Assembly: GCA_003353845.1 (NCBI GenBank)
Contig: PIVT01000030.1
Location: 1 to 43,468, forward strand
Reading direction: 5' to 3'
Length of the DNA stretch: 43,468 bases
Source: Pseudomonadota bacterium
GTDB lineage: Bacteria > Myxococcota_A > UBA9160 > JADFDR01
The translations under genes were made by a program, and so were the position numbers. This document shows, one piece after another, positions 25,528 to 34,336 of this stretch (the stretch's first letter is position 1; the number at the start of each line of letters is the position of its first letter). The notes beneath the pieces were generated by a model. That model ran no database searches, was not told the origin of the DNA, and worked only from the letters and a program-made list of their open reading frames with translations.

Positions 25528-25722
25528 TTAAGAGATGTATCCCAAGCCCTTGAGCTTATCGCGGATGTCATCGTCAGAACCCGCGTCTTCGAAGTGCAAC
25601 ATTTCCTTTTCCAGCACGTGGACAACAAATTCTTCCGTGGTGGCATAGCCAGCCACGTCAGCCACTTTGCGAATGCGGTCAAAGAGATCTTGATCGAGTT
25701 TTATCTTGGTGCTTCCAAACAT
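25528..25722 (-). CDS. Small ribbon-helix-helix-like protein with LGYI C-terminus
   Basis: The 64-residue protein begins STKIKLDQDLFDRIRKVADVAGYATTEEFVVHVLEKE with the pattern strand, helix, helix of ribbon-helix-helix (CopG/Arc-like) proteins, then an acidic linker and the tail DKLKGLGYIS. Such proteins often repress their own operon, but the alternation of residues in the strand is also compatible with a small protein-protein adaptor. Its C-terminal LxxLGYI is repeated at the end of the TPR lipoprotein at 30245-30784. It sits 34 bases after the second AlkP gene and 24 bases before the membrane-protein gene. Function unknown. Confidence 0.7.
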   Translation of the reverse strand: MFGSTKIKLDQDLFDRIRKVADVAGYATTEEFVVHVLEKEMLHFEDAGSDDDIRDKLKGLGYIS

Positions 25723-25756
25723 GGTGTTGTCTCCTTACCCTCTAAACAGAACGGAC

Positions 25757-27796
25757 TCAAAGAACAGGCTCGCCGGTCATTTCCGGGAGCGCTTTGATTC
25801 CGTAATAGGAAAGTATGGTGGCCGTGAGATCGACAAGCTCGTGTCCTTCACGGGTCAGTTTTCGATTGAGCAGCAAAATGCCGGGCACGACCTCAGGTGC
25901 CATCAAGTGGCTGCCCGACCAGCGCGAGGTGTTGTTTGCGATCACGTCTTCGGTGATCTGTCCCAGCGCCGATTCGTCAGAGGCTCCGTAACCCTTGTTG
26001 TATCCGACTAGCAGGTCAGGTCCTTCAGCAATGCGCGGACCGTTATAAATCTCGCTGCCTCGGCGCACGTTGAGTACGACGCTCGCGCCCTCAGCAGGAT
26101 CTTTAAAGGCTTCGAGTTTTTGGATCAGTTCCGCCATCAAGGCATCGGCTTCGGCAGGGTCTACGATGCCTTGCTCTTCTCGTCCTTTGATGTTGAGATA
26201 CAGCCCGTTGAACCCGAGGCCAAAAGCGCGAGTCTTGTTCCAATCGACATCGCTTCCCACGGTGTAGCCCGTGGTTTTGCCTTCTTTCATTACCAGGTAG
26301 CCGTTGTCTCGCAGCCAGGCGTTTAAGTGCACGTCGCGTGTAAAGGGCTGGAAGCCGTGATCGCTCATGACCATGAGCAGCGTGTCTTCGGGTAGGCGCT
26401 TGCGCGTTTCACCCAAAGCTTCATCCACGTCGCGGTAGAATCTTTCAATGTCCTGGGTATGCCCTTTAGCGGTGGCCGCATCGTAGGCGGGGTGGTGCGG
26501 TGCACCGAGAGTTTTCGGGTCGCCATGACGCCACAGCATGTGGCATTGCAAATCGATATCGGAGAAGTAAACAAAGGTGGCATCTCCGGGTTCAAAGCGA
26601 TTCAAGGCCAGGTCGAGCATGAGGCGCGTGTCCTGCTGAACCAGCGCGACTTGCTTGAGGTAGTCATCCTCGCTGAACACGCCATCCTTCAACGCCTCTT
26701 GTTCCTCGGGCATGCCCTGGGTGTAATAGAAACCCAAGGCTTCCGTTAACTCCGCAGAAAATTCATCGGGCGTGCTAATGGGCATCACGGGATTGCTGGG
26801 TGAGATGTTCACCGGCGAGGCATACAGTTGAAAGTTCGGGCGCAGGGACTTGGCGAAAAAGCGCACCGTGCCCGTGACTGGCATCAAACCCATGGGTGCC
26901 AGGTCGTAGGTTACTTCCAGCCACTCCGACCACTCTCCTTCTTCGATGACAATATATTGTCCACCCACTTCGATCACCGCCGCTGCGGCTTCGGGGTCGA
27001 TGTGCACGGTGACACCCGTGGTGAGGTAATCCTTGTCGTGGGGAATCTGCCCGGGCTCTAAGTGCAGTTGATCGGGTGGACCGCGCAAAATACTGTTGAC
27101 GGTGTCGGGCGTGCCATCCAAATCCAAGTCGCGCACGGTGACAAATTGAATGTCACCCTTGGGCTTTTTCTTTTCCGGCAACGTGTCCGTGTACAAGGTG
27201 TAGGTACCAAAGCCGCCGCGCAGGTCCGTCGTGCCCATGCCGTCGAGCACCTTGGCCTCGGAGGGAGGTGTCGGGAAATTGCCTGGGATGCGATACACCT
27301 CCACATCCACCCCTTGCTCGACCAAGAGATCCCACCAGGGTGTGCCGCCGCGGTTGTTCTCCAGTTCACCACCCGAGATTGGAATCACGTAACCAAAGAA
27401 GTGCAGGGTCTTGGCTTCGCCGCCCGTAACGCGCGTCGCGGAGGAAATCGGTGCGTAGTTGTGGACGTTGCGATGCATGAAATCAAAAATGCCATGGCCG
27501 CCGGGATTCATGCCCGTGACAAAGTTGGACCAGGCCACAGGACTTTGCGGTGGATTGGATGTACCCAGGGATTGGTAACTTCCTTCTTTGGCGAGTTGTG
27601 CGAAGTTGGGCATTTTGCCTTCTTCCATCAGCCGCGAAAGAATGACCGGGTCCATGCCATCGACACCCATGATGAAAATACCGGTGTTGGCGGCAGGTTC
27701 GGCGCAGGCCAGCGAGCTTGCCAGCAAGCCCGCACAAACAAGAGACGTCGTCTTCTCCATCAGGGAGCACAGTCGTGTAGAAAGGGAGCGTTTCAT
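25757..27796 (-). CDS. Exported AlkP-superfamily phosphodiesterase-like protein, copy 2
   Basis: The 679-residue protein belongs to the type I phosphodiesterase/nucleotide pyrophosphatase group of the alkaline-phosphatase superfamily. A signal peptide (LVCAGLLASSLACA, residues about 19-32) suggests export. Metal and catalytic positions: Asp46 (FIMGVDGMDP), candidate nucleophile Ser85 in PPQSPVAWSNFVTG, Asp and His in FSDIDLQCHMLWR, Asp-His in VMSDHGFQPF, and a C-terminal His in SRWSGSHLMAP. The full ligand set suggests an active hydrolase on a phosphodiester or phosphoglycan substrate in the periplasm. Its ATG overlaps the stop of copy 1 (ATGA). The middle part (about 200-340) has a beta-rich insert shared with copy 1. 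Confidence 0.88.
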   Translation of the reverse strand: MKRSLSTRLCSLMEKTTSLVCAGLLASSLACAEPAANTGIFIMGVDGMDPVILSRLMEEGKMPNFAQLAKEGSYQSLGTSNPPQSPVAWSNFVTGMNPGGHGIFDFMHRNVHNYAPISSATRVTGGEAKTLHFFGYVIPISGGELENNRGGTPWWDLLVEQGVDVEVYRIPGNFPTPPSEAKVLDGMGTTDLRGGFGTYTLYTDTLPEKKKPKGDIQFVTVRDLDLDGTPDTVNSILRGPPDQLHLEPGQIPHDKDYLTTGVTVHIDPEAAAAVIEVGGQYIVIEEGEWSEWLEVTYDLAPMGLMPVTGTVRFFAKSLRPNFQLYASPVNISPSNPVMPISTPDEFSAELTEALGFYYTQGMPEEQEALKDGVFSEDDYLKQVALVQQDTRLMLDLALNRFEPGDATFVYFSDIDLQCHMLWRHGDPKTLGAPHHPAYDAATAKGHTQDIERFYRDVDEALGETRKRLPEDTLLMVMSDHGFQPFTRDVHLNAWLRDNGYLVMKEGKTTGYTVGSDVDWNKTRAFGLGFNGLYLNIKGREEQGIVDPAEADALMAELIQKLEAFKDPAEGASVVLNVRRGSEIYNGPRIAEGPDLLVGYNKGYGASDESALGQITEDVIANNTSRWSGSHLMAPEVVPGILLLNRKLTREGHELVDLTATILSYYGIKALPEMTGEPVL

Positions 27797-30024
27797 GCTT
27801 CACCCTCCGCGCCGGGTTCTTCGCGCTCGGGGAAGATCAAGGCTCCGGGCGCAGCACCGCTCTGTTCCAAGCTTCTGGGGTCTAACATGCCTAGCACGCT
27901 GGCCTCTTGTGAGGGCTCGGCAAGAACCATCTTGCCCTGCATGTAACCTGGAATCTTTTGTCCAAACAGCCGCATTACCGTAGCGGGGATGTCGACCAGG
28001 CGCGGGTTCTCTTCAGTCAATCCGCGATTGCAGAACAAGACGCCGGGAACAATGGTGGGATCCACGCAGTGATCTCCCGACCAACTCTTGGTGTTGTCGG
28101 CGAAGGCCTCTTCCGTCACCTGGCCCACGGCGCATTCCCAACTGTGGCGATAACCGCCTTCCCAACCCACAAGCAAGTCGGGAGCATCGAAGCGGTAAGG
28201 TCCGTCAAAGAATTTTTGTGACATCACCATGCGGCGCACACAGCCCTTACCCGTTTCAGGGTCGATTAGCGCCTCCAGTTTGTCAGCCAATTCCTGCACC
28301 AGTTCGCGGTACTCCGCGCCTTCGGCCACGATGCCCGATTTCTCACGGCCCTCACGGTTGATGAAAATACCAGTCAGGCCCAGCGCAAAGGCTTTGGTGC
28401 GCGTCCAGTCGATGCCGTCGAAGTACTCGCCGCTGGTGCGCGCGCCTTCCTCTTTCATGAAGAGGTAGCCGTTGTCGCGCAGCCAGGAGTTGATGTTCAC
28501 GCCGCGGCGGAAATTGGTGAAGCCGTGATCACTAATCACCATGAGCACGGTGTCGGGATCGTCGGCCAGGTACGAAACCTTGCCCAGCAAGGCATCGGCT
28601 CGTTCGTACACTTGAGCAATGGCATCTTTCCATTGCTCGGTGTCCTTGCCTTCATTGGCGGGATGCGTGGGGTCGAGATAGCGATAAAACATGTGCTGAA
28701 CGCGATCCGTGGTATCAAACACGGTGGTCAGGAAGCCCTTCTTGGTTTGTTTGACAGCGTCGAGGAACATGCGCTCGCGCTCTTCACAGATGGACATGGC
28801 CTGGTCATGAAAAATTTTCTCATCGGTGACGCGATTGTTCAGTGACCAGGTGTCTTCAGCCAAACCCAAGGTGGCGTACTTGCCCTGCTTCTTGGCCAGG
28901 TAAACGGCATAGACTTCAGGGTGAGAAATAGGCATGGCCGGATTCTCAGGGTCGATGTGAATGGGCGTCATGTACAAGTTGATGTGAGGGTCGGTAGTAA
29001 TCAAATAGAACTTGGCGATCCCGCTGACGTTAATGCCGAGCCCTGCTTTAAAGGTGAGTTCCACCCAATCGGTGTACTCGCCCTCGGGCAAGGTCACCGC
29101 ATCGCAACCTTCGATCTCCAAGAGTGCCGATTTCCCGTCGTCGGCAAGCGTCAGGGTGAAGGGCAGGGTCATGCGACCGCCGGACTTCAGCAAGGAGTTG
29201 TCCGGTCCCACCACGCGTGAGCGCACTACATTGCCCTTGCGCCGAAGCACGGTTTGTTCGCCGCCGATGAACTTGGCTTCGCCCTCTTCGGTCTCCGTAC
29301 TAAAGAAGGAGAAGGTGCCTTGGCTGCCGCGCAAATCGGGCACGCACATGCCGCTCAGCAACATGCCGTTTTTAAAGGGCACGGGCGGAAAGGTGATGGG
29401 CACGCGCTGAATGATGGAGAAGATGTGCTTCTCGCCCAACAGCTTCCAGAAGTGCTGACTTTTTTGCAGCAAGCGCATGGACGGCTTGCCAATGGGAATC
29501 ATGTAGCGTCCGATGTTGACCACTTTCTTGGCGCTACCGATGTCGGTGGAACTCAGCAAGGGACCGTAGGTGCAGGGGTCGCGCGTGAGAAAATCGTAAA
29601 TGCAGTGGTGGCTGGCATCGGTTCCGGTGGCAAAGGTCGACCAAGCCACGGGCGACATGGAGGGCACACTGGTGTCCAAGGGGCGGAACACGCCGCGCTC
29701 GGCCAACTTCTGAAAATTGGGCAGACGGCCTTCGCGCATGTACTTGGTGGCCAGGCCCGGGTCCATGCCGTCGAAGCCCAGAACGATGACGCGCTTGGCC
29801 GAGGCGTTCTTGTAGGGGTTGCCCACGGTGAAAAATTTGATGGCAGCGCGAATGGGCCAGGTGAGGATGATGGCAAAGGCCAACAGGAAGGTGGTGGCCA
29901 GCACCAACATGGAACCACCCAAGGCAAAACCGGCCCCGGGGCCGATGTAGGCCTGGGCTTGTGATCCGACGAGGGATAAAAGGAAAAGGGCGGCCCAAAA
30001 CGGCCGGGCACTGAGGATTCTCAT
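27793..30024 (-). CDS. Membrane-anchored AlkP-superfamily phosphodiesterase-like protein, copy 1
   Basis: The 743-residue protein has a signal peptide (residues 1-25), then YIGPGAGFALGGS and a second hydrophobic helix (about 36-58), a basic stretch, and an AlkP-type catalytic domain. Ligands: Asp85 (VLGFDGMDPG), candidate nucleophile Ser124 (PSMSPVAWSTFATG), Asp/His in DTTDRVQHMFYR, Asp-His in VISDHGFTNF and a His in KSWSGDHCVDP. It is clearly paralogous to copy 2 (SPVAWS, DGMDP, RDNGYL motifs) but has a transmembrane anchor in addition. First gene of the five-gene minus-strand operon; divergent from the TPR lipoprotein. Two diverged copies next to each other suggest different substrates or a heteromeric complex. 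Confidence 0.88.
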   Translation of the reverse strand: MRILSARPFWAALFLLSLVGSQAQAYIGPGAGFALGGSMLVLATTFLLAFAIILTWPIRAAIKFFTVGNPYKNASAKRVIVLGFDGMDPGLATKYMREGRLPNFQKLAERGVFRPLDTSVPSMSPVAWSTFATGTDASHHCIYDFLTRDPCTYGPLLSSTDIGSAKKVVNIGRYMIPIGKPSMRLLQKSQHFWKLLGEKHIFSIIQRVPITFPPVPFKNGMLLSGMCVPDLRGSQGTFSFFSTETEEGEAKFIGGEQTVLRRKGNVVRSRVVGPDNSLLKSGGRMTLPFTLTLADDGKSALLEIEGCDAVTLPEGEYTDWVELTFKAGLGINVSGIAKFYLITTDPHINLYMTPIHIDPENPAMPISHPEVYAVYLAKKQGKYATLGLAEDTWSLNNRVTDEKIFHDQAMSICEERERMFLDAVKQTKKGFLTTVFDTTDRVQHMFYRYLDPTHPANEGKDTEQWKDAIAQVYERADALLGKVSYLADDPDTVLMVISDHGFTNFRRGVNINSWLRDNGYLFMKEEGARTSGEYFDGIDWTRTKAFALGLTGIFINREGREKSGIVAEGAEYRELVQELADKLEALIDPETGKGCVRRMVMSQKFFDGPYRFDAPDLLVGWEGGYRHSWECAVGQVTEEAFADNTKSWSGDHCVDPTIVPGVLFCNRGLTEENPRLVDIPATVMRLFGQKIPGYMQGKMVLAEPSQEASVLGMLDPRSLEQSGAAPGALIFPEREEPGAEGEA

Positions 30025-30244
30025 ATCTCGCTGACTACTCCGGAGGTGAACGCGATACCGATGTTCTGAGTGGGGGGATGGTTCGGTTGGGCCATCTCTC
30101 GACTTGTGGGATTTGTGACTTTCACGGTTCCCCGCACTGCGTCCCCCTGTAAGGAGACGCTACAATACAGTAATTATCGCAGCCTGTGTATTTGTGCGCC
30201 TTTTTACGATGCTTCTTTATTAGAGCCCGACGGAGACCAGTTCA
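30025..30244. promoter_or_regulatory. Divergent promoter region of the AlkP operon and the TPR lipoprotein
   Basis: These 220 bases must hold both promoters. On the plus strand TACAAT at 30161-30166 is a good -10 but the -35 (TGCGTC at 30138) is poor. GGAG lies 9 bases before the TTG start of the lipoprotein gene. The RHH-like protein of the operon would be a natural candidate to bind here; no clear palindrome was found by eye. Confidence 0.35.
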
Positions 30245-30784
30245 TTGCCCCAACGAGCCACCCGATTCTCTCTTTTTCTCCCCTCCCGTTTGGGAAGCCT
30301 TTCTCTCGCCTGTTTGAGCCTGATGGCTCTTCTAATGGGTTGCGGCAAGGGTAGCCAGGAGCACTTGGCTGAAGCCCGCCAGTTTTTGGCCAATTCTGCC
30401 TATTCCGATGCCATTGCGGCCTCCGATGCCGGTCTGCAGGCCGAGCCCGATGAGGTCTCCGCTTGGGGGCTGGAGCTGGTGAAACTGGAAGCCTTTGCGC
30501 GAGGGGGGCAAGGGGAAGAGGCGAAGGATCAATTAGAGCACCTGGCCCAAGCCTATCCGAAGCATCTCACTGCAGCCGAGTACTCCAGCGCCGCGCACCA
30601 ACTCAAGGCAGCGGGTGCAGACCAGGGTGCCATGGCGGTCACCGTACTGGACATGGGGATCAATCGTTTTCCCGAGGATCCCTTGATCACCCAAATGCTT
30701 GAAGATTTTAAAGCCGCTGCGGCGAGCAGTGATTTGAGCCCGGATGAACTCAAAGCGCTGCAGGCACTGGGTTACATCGAATAG
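30245..30784 (+). CDS. TPR-like lipoprotein with LGYI C-terminus
   Basis: The 179-residue product starts at TTG 30245 (GGAG 9 bases upstream). A basic N-terminus leads to a hydrophobic segment and a lipobox LMGC (Cys33), so it is a lipoprotein. The mature part is all-helical with repeat-like helix pairs (HLAEARQFLANSAYSDAIAA, EAKDQLEHLAQAYPKHL), as in tetratricopeptide proteins. It ends SPDELKALQALGYIE; the LxxLGYI ending also closes the RHH-like protein of the divergent operon. It probably acts as a scaffold at the membrane for the AlkP system (inference). It converges with the PHP gene, 2 bases between the stop codons. Confidence 0.75.
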   Translation: MPQRATRFSLFLPSRLGSLSLACLSLMALLMGCGKGSQEHLAEARQFLANSAYSDAIAASDAGLQAEPDEVSAWGLELVKLEAFARGGQGEEAKDQLEHLAQAYPKHLTAAEYSSAAHQLKAAGADQGAMAVTVLDMGINRFPEDPLITQMLEDFKAAAASSDLSPDELKALQALGYIE

Positions 30785-30786
30785 GT

Positions 30787-31659
30787 TTAGTGGTGATTCG
30801 TAGCCCGCTCTTCGATGCCGCGCAGCAAGGAGAAGGGCACCTTCAGCGTCCCCCGGCCAATCCCCAGGCGAACCCCCGGGCTATTACCGCCATGGAAGTC
30901 ACTTCCGCCGCTGGCCAGCAGGCCGTGTTGCCGAATCAGCTTTTTGATTCGCTTGCGATTCTGTGGCGTGGCTCTGGGGTGATGAAGTTCGAGTCCGTCC
31001 AATCCCAAGTAGGCCAGTTTTCCGACCAGGGCGTCTAAGCCTCCGGTACTGCGGATGGGTTTTGCCGTGGGGTGGGCCAGCACGGCCACACCGCCCGCAC
31101 TGTGAATCAGGTCGATGGCTTCGCCCGAAGTCAGGGTGTCCTTGACGACATTGGCGGAACCTTGGTCGTGTAGATACTTCTCAAAAACTTCAGACACCGA
31201 TTTGCAAGCGCCTACGGCAACGACGGCCTGTGCCACGTGCGGCCGGCCCGGTGAACCTTCACCCGCGATGGCAAAGACCTGCTCGGCGCTGATCTCAATC
31301 CCGAGGCGATTGAATTTCGCCACAATGGCAGGGATGCGTTTCTCGCGGGCGTGATGCTGCGCTTCCATGCCTGAAAGCAGGGCGGGATGTTCGGGATCAA
31401 AGCCGTAGCCCAAGATGTGGAGTTCCTGGCCCTCGATCTTGGAAGAGATCTCAATGCCGCTAAGAAAGTGAAGCCCCAGCTCCCGGGCTGTGCGCGCGGC
31501 TTCGGGCAAGCCCGAAACCGTGTCATGATCTGTCAGGGCAAAGCCCACAAGTCCCTGTTCCTTGGCGAGTTGTACCAGGCGCGCCGGGGTTTCAGTTCCG
31601 TCCGAGTGATTGCTATGGCAGTGCAAATCACAGCAATCGATTTCCTCCAAATCCGCCAT
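30787..31659 (-). CDS. PHP-domain phosphoesterase (TrpH/YciV-like)
   Basis: The 290-residue protein has the PHP metal motifs: DLHCHSNHSDGT (residues 11-22), FALTDHDTVSGL, FLSGIEISS, AVLAHPTAKP, and GGSDFHGGNSPG near the end. This is the RNase AM / 3',5'-nucleoside bisphosphate phosphatase (YciV, TrpH) type, which degrades 3',5'-bisphosphates and small RNA ends. The start is ATG 31659: the frame runs further upstream but the true protein begins MADLEEIDCCDLHCH, and the ATG shares a base with the gpsA stop (TAATG). It is therefore coupled to gpsA. Confidence 0.88.
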   Translation of the reverse strand: MADLEEIDCCDLHCHSNHSDGTETPARLVQLAKEQGLVGFALTDHDTVSGLPEAARTARELGLHFLSGIEISSKIEGQELHILGYGFDPEHPALLSGMEAQHHAREKRIPAIVAKFNRLGIEISAEQVFAIAGEGSPGRPHVAQAVVAVGACKSVSEVFEKYLHDQGSANVVKDTLTSGEAIDLIHSAGGVAVLAHPTAKPIRSTGGLDALVGKLAYLGLDGLELHHPRATPQNRKRIKKLIRQHGLLASGGSDFHGGNSPGVRLGIGRGTLKVPFSLLRGIEERATNHH

Positions 31660-32663
31660 TATTCGGATTCGCTCTTGAGTTGGCGACTCATGAGATGGCG
31701 CACGGCCTCGGCGGCCGAGCATTCTCCTAAAATTACGCTGCGCACCATCTCCACAATGGGCATGTCGACACCGACGCGCTGAGATAATTCCCAAGCGGAT
31801 TCGGCAGTGCGTACACCCTCAGCCACCTGGCTCATGCCAGCCAAAACTTCTTCCAAGCTCTGCCCCTTGCCCAGCATCAAGCCCACGTGGCGATTGCGCG
31901 ACAAGTCGCCGGTACAGGTCAGCACCAAGTCGCCCATCCCGGCCAAGCCCAAGAAGGTGCGGGGGTCGGCGCCCATGTGCATGCCCAGGCGCGTGATTTC
32001 AGCCAGGCCGCGAGTCATGAGTGCGGCGCGTGCGTTGGCACCCAGCCCCAGTCCATCGCCAATGCCCACGGCAATGGCCACGACATTCTTGAGCGCCCCG
32101 CCCAACTCCACGCCCAGGACATCGGTTTGGGAATAACAGCGAAACCAAGGGCAGCTCAAGGTGGACTGCACCGCGATGGCGTAGTTCTCTTCCTGGCAGG
32201 CCACGGTGACCAGGGTGGGTCGTTTCTCTGCGACTTCGCGCGCGAAGGACGGCCCCGACAGTACCACCAAGCGTGCGTTTTGGGCGGGGGACAGGCAATC
32301 GGCGAATACTTCGTGCATGAGCTTGCAACTGCCCGACTCGATGCCCTTGATGGTGGAGACGACAATGGCGTCCGGATGCAAATCGGGAGCCGCTTTCTCC
32401 AGTACCTGGCGGATACCGTGACTGGGGACGGCGCAGATGATGATTTCCTTGTCGCGCACGCTCTCGGCGATGTCGCTGGTGACCTTCAAATTTTCGGGTA
32501 GGGGCACGTCCTTGAGGTATTTGGGGTTGTAGCCGCTGCTGCGCATGGCTTCGGCATCGTCGGGGTCGCGCACCCAGAGAGTGACGTCGTTTTCCTGTGC
32601 AGCCAGTATGGCCAGGCAAGTACCGAAACTGCCCGCGCCCAATACGCCAATGGGAGTCGTCAT
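31659..32663 (-). CDS. gpsA: Glycerol-3-phosphate dehydrogenase [NAD(P)+]
   Basis: GpsA reduces dihydroxyacetone phosphate to sn-glycerol 3-phosphate for phospholipid synthesis. The 334-residue protein shows the Rossmann motif GAGSFG (9-14), WVRDPDDAEAM, the KGIESGS stretch, VVLSGPSFAREVA, and the catalytic region LGGALKNVVAIAVGIGDGLGLGANARAALMTRGLAE, all standard. Length matches E. coli (339). It follows serS on the same strand (42 bases between) and overlaps the PHP phosphoesterase start by one base. Confidence 0.96.
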   Translation of the reverse strand: MTTPIGVLGAGSFGTCLAILAAQENDVTLWVRDPDDAEAMRSSGYNPKYLKDVPLPENLKVTSDIAESVRDKEIIICAVPSHGIRQVLEKAAPDLHPDAIVVSTIKGIESGSCKLMHEVFADCLSPAQNARLVVLSGPSFAREVAEKRPTLVTVACQEENYAIAVQSTLSCPWFRCYSQTDVLGVELGGALKNVVAIAVGIGDGLGLGANARAALMTRGLAEITRLGMHMGADPRTFLGLAGMGDLVLTCTGDLSRNRHVGLMLGKGQSLEEVLAGMSQVAEGVRTAESAWELSQRVGVDMPIVEMVRSVILGECSAAEAVRHLMSRQLKSESE

Positions 32664-32704
32664 GAGGAAAACATAACACCGGAATGAATGAACAGCGCCC
32701 CGAT

Positions 32705-33997
32705 TTAGCGGGCTTTAATCTCGTCGAATCCGGTGTAGGCCTGCAGGGCCTTGGGGATGGAGATGGAGCCATCGGCGCGTTGATGATTTTCCAGCAGGGT
32801 AATCAGTGCGCGCGACACAGCCACGGCGGTTCCGTTGAGCATGTGGGCAAATTCGATTTTGCCCTTCTTTTGGCCGGCTTCTGGCGTGCGACGGACCCGT
32901 ATTCCCAGCCGGCGCGACTGATAATCGGTGCAGTTGGAGGCGCTGGTCACTTCGCCGTAGGCACCCCCTTCGCCACGCGAGGGGATCCAGGCCTCGATGT
33001 CGAATTTGCGATAGGCCGGTGCGCCCAGATCACCTGCGGCGATGTTCAATACGCGGTAGGGCACCTCCAAGGCCTGAAAAAAGCGCTCTTCGAAGGCCAG
33101 GATCTCGTCGTGGATGGCCTCAGAATCCTCGGGTCGGGAAATCACGAACATTTCCACCTTGGTGAATTGATGCACCCGGTACAAGCCGCGGCTCTCGCGT
33201 CCCGCGGCGCCCGCTTCGGTACGGAAACAGTGGGAAATCCCAGCCAGCTTTAAAGGAAGGTCTTGCTCCTCAATGATGCTGTCTTGGTGTAAGCCGCCCA
33301 GGGTGATCTCTGCCGTGCCCACCAGGCATAAATCAGTATTTTTGATGGAGTACACCTGGGTTTCCGGGCCACGCGGGTTAAAGCCGATGCCTTCCAAGAC
33401 CTGGGCACGGGCCAGATCGGGGGTGGTGTGCAGGGTGAAGCCATCGGCGCGCAACATCTCAAAAGCCATGCGCTGCAGGGCCAAATCCAGCAAAACGGCT
33501 TCATTTTTAAGGTAATAGAACTTTGTGCCGGTCACCTTGGTGGCGCTCTCAAAGTCGATGAGATCCAGTTTTTCGCCCAATTCGACGTGATCCAAGGGGG
33601 TGAAATCAAAATTCTTTGGTGTGCCCACCTCGCGCAGAACGTCGGCATCGTGCTCGCCGCCGTCGGGCACCGAGGGGTGCAGGTAATTGGGCAGGCTGCA
33701 GGCCAGCTCGCGCAGCGACTCCTCCGCCGTGGCCAATTCCTTCTCGATGACCTCCCCGGCCGCCTTGAGTTCGCGGCCCGTGGCCGTGTGAGTCTCGCGC
33801 TCTTCGGGCGAAAGTTTGCCTTTCCCAGCCTTTTGATGGGTGTTTCGCGCTGCATTGGCTTCGTCCAGGCGGCCTTTTAATTCGCGTACAGCTTCAGCGG
33901 CGTCGCAAGCGGCGTCCACATCGGCCTTCATGAAGCGCCTGCGGCAGCTCTCAGTAATTTCAGCGCGTCGTTGGGTCAGGGTTCGGGAATCAAGCAT
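32705..33997 (-). CDS. serS: Seryl-tRNA synthetase
   Basis: SerRS charges tRNA-Ser with serine. The 430-residue class II enzyme has the N-terminal coiled coil that grips the long variable arm (about residues 25-100), motif 2 (HCFRTEAGAAGRESRGLYRVHQFTKVEMF) and motif 3 (FAHMLNGTAVAVSRALITLLENHQ), and TSASNCTDYQSRRLGIR. ATG 33997 gives MLDSRTLTQRRAEIT, the usual short N-terminus; the frame extends upstream to 34033 without support. Three tRNA-Ser genes lie immediately upstream on the opposite strand, so enzyme and substrates share one regulatory region of about 90 bases. Confidence 0.97.
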   Translation of the reverse strand: MLDSRTLTQRRAEITESCRRRFMKADVDAACDAAEAVRELKGRLDEANAARNTHQKAGKGKLSPEERETHTATGRELKAAGEVIEKELATAEESLRELACSLPNYLHPSVPDGGEHDADVLREVGTPKNFDFTPLDHVELGEKLDLIDFESATKVTGTKFYYLKNEAVLLDLALQRMAFEMLRADGFTLHTTPDLARAQVLEGIGFNPRGPETQVYSIKNTDLCLVGTAEITLGGLHQDSIIEEQDLPLKLAGISHCFRTEAGAAGRESRGLYRVHQFTKVEMFVISRPEDSEAIHDEILAFEERFFQALEVPYRVLNIAAGDLGAPAYRKFDIEAWIPSRGEGGAYGEVTSASNCTDYQSRRLGIRVRRTPEAGQKKGKIEFAHMLNGTAVAVSRALITLLENHQRADGSISIPKALQAYTGFDEIKAR

Positions 33998-34043
33998 GGA
34001 GCGGAGAAAAGCACACCAATGCCGTGTACTCAAGCGTCGCTTG

Positions 34044-34072
34044 CTGCTGGAGCCCGATGGGCCCGTTATACT
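34044..34072 (+). promoter_or_regulatory. Probable promoter of the tRNA cluster
   Basis: TATACT at 34067-34072 is a near-consensus -10, followed by a GC-rich discriminator (CGCGCGCGCG) typical of stringently controlled stable-RNA promoters. The -35 is weak: CTGCTG at 34044-34049 (17-base spacing) or TTGCTG at 34041 (20-base spacing). The first tRNA starts 18 bases after the -10. Confidence 0.55.
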
Positions 34073-34090
34073 CGCGCGCGCGCGACCCGC

Positions 34091-34180
34091 GGAGAGGTGA
34101 CCGAGTGGTCGATGGTGACGGTCTTGAAAACCGTTGAACGTTTACGCGTTCCGAGGGTTCGAATCCCTCCCTCTCCGCCA
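34091..34180 (+). tRNA. tRNA-Ser (anticodon TGA)
   Basis: A 90-base class II tRNA with encoded CCA. Acceptor stem GGAGAGG with CCTCTCC, anticodon stem ACGGT/ACCGT around loop CTTGAAA giving anticodon TGA, a long variable arm (AACGTTTACGCGTT) and T-loop TTCGAAT. Reads UCA and UCG, and probably UCU. Confidence 0.96.
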
Positions 34181-34248
34181 ATTTGTCGCTATAGTGCCCG
34201 GCTCTCGTGGATCGGTGAAGCGGCGGAGAAAAGCCGTGGAACTACTTG

Positions 34249-34336
34249 GGAGAGGTGGCCGAGTGGCTGAAGGCGCGCCCCTGCTAAGGGTGTATAGGGA
34301 AACCTATCGAGGGTTCGAATCCCTCCCTCTCCGCCA
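34249..34336 (+). tRNA. tRNA-Ser (anticodon GCT)
   Basis: An 88-base class II tRNA with encoded CCA. Acceptor stem GGAGAGG with CCTCTCC, loop CTGCTAA with anticodon GCT, a variable arm (TATAGGGAAACCTAT) and T-loop TTCGAAT. Reads AGU and AGC. Confidence 0.96.

Noticed and set aside
27793-27796. Possible frameshift joining the two AlkP genes into one protein
   Set aside because: Each has its own signal peptide and full catalytic domain; the 4-base overlap is normal translational coupling.
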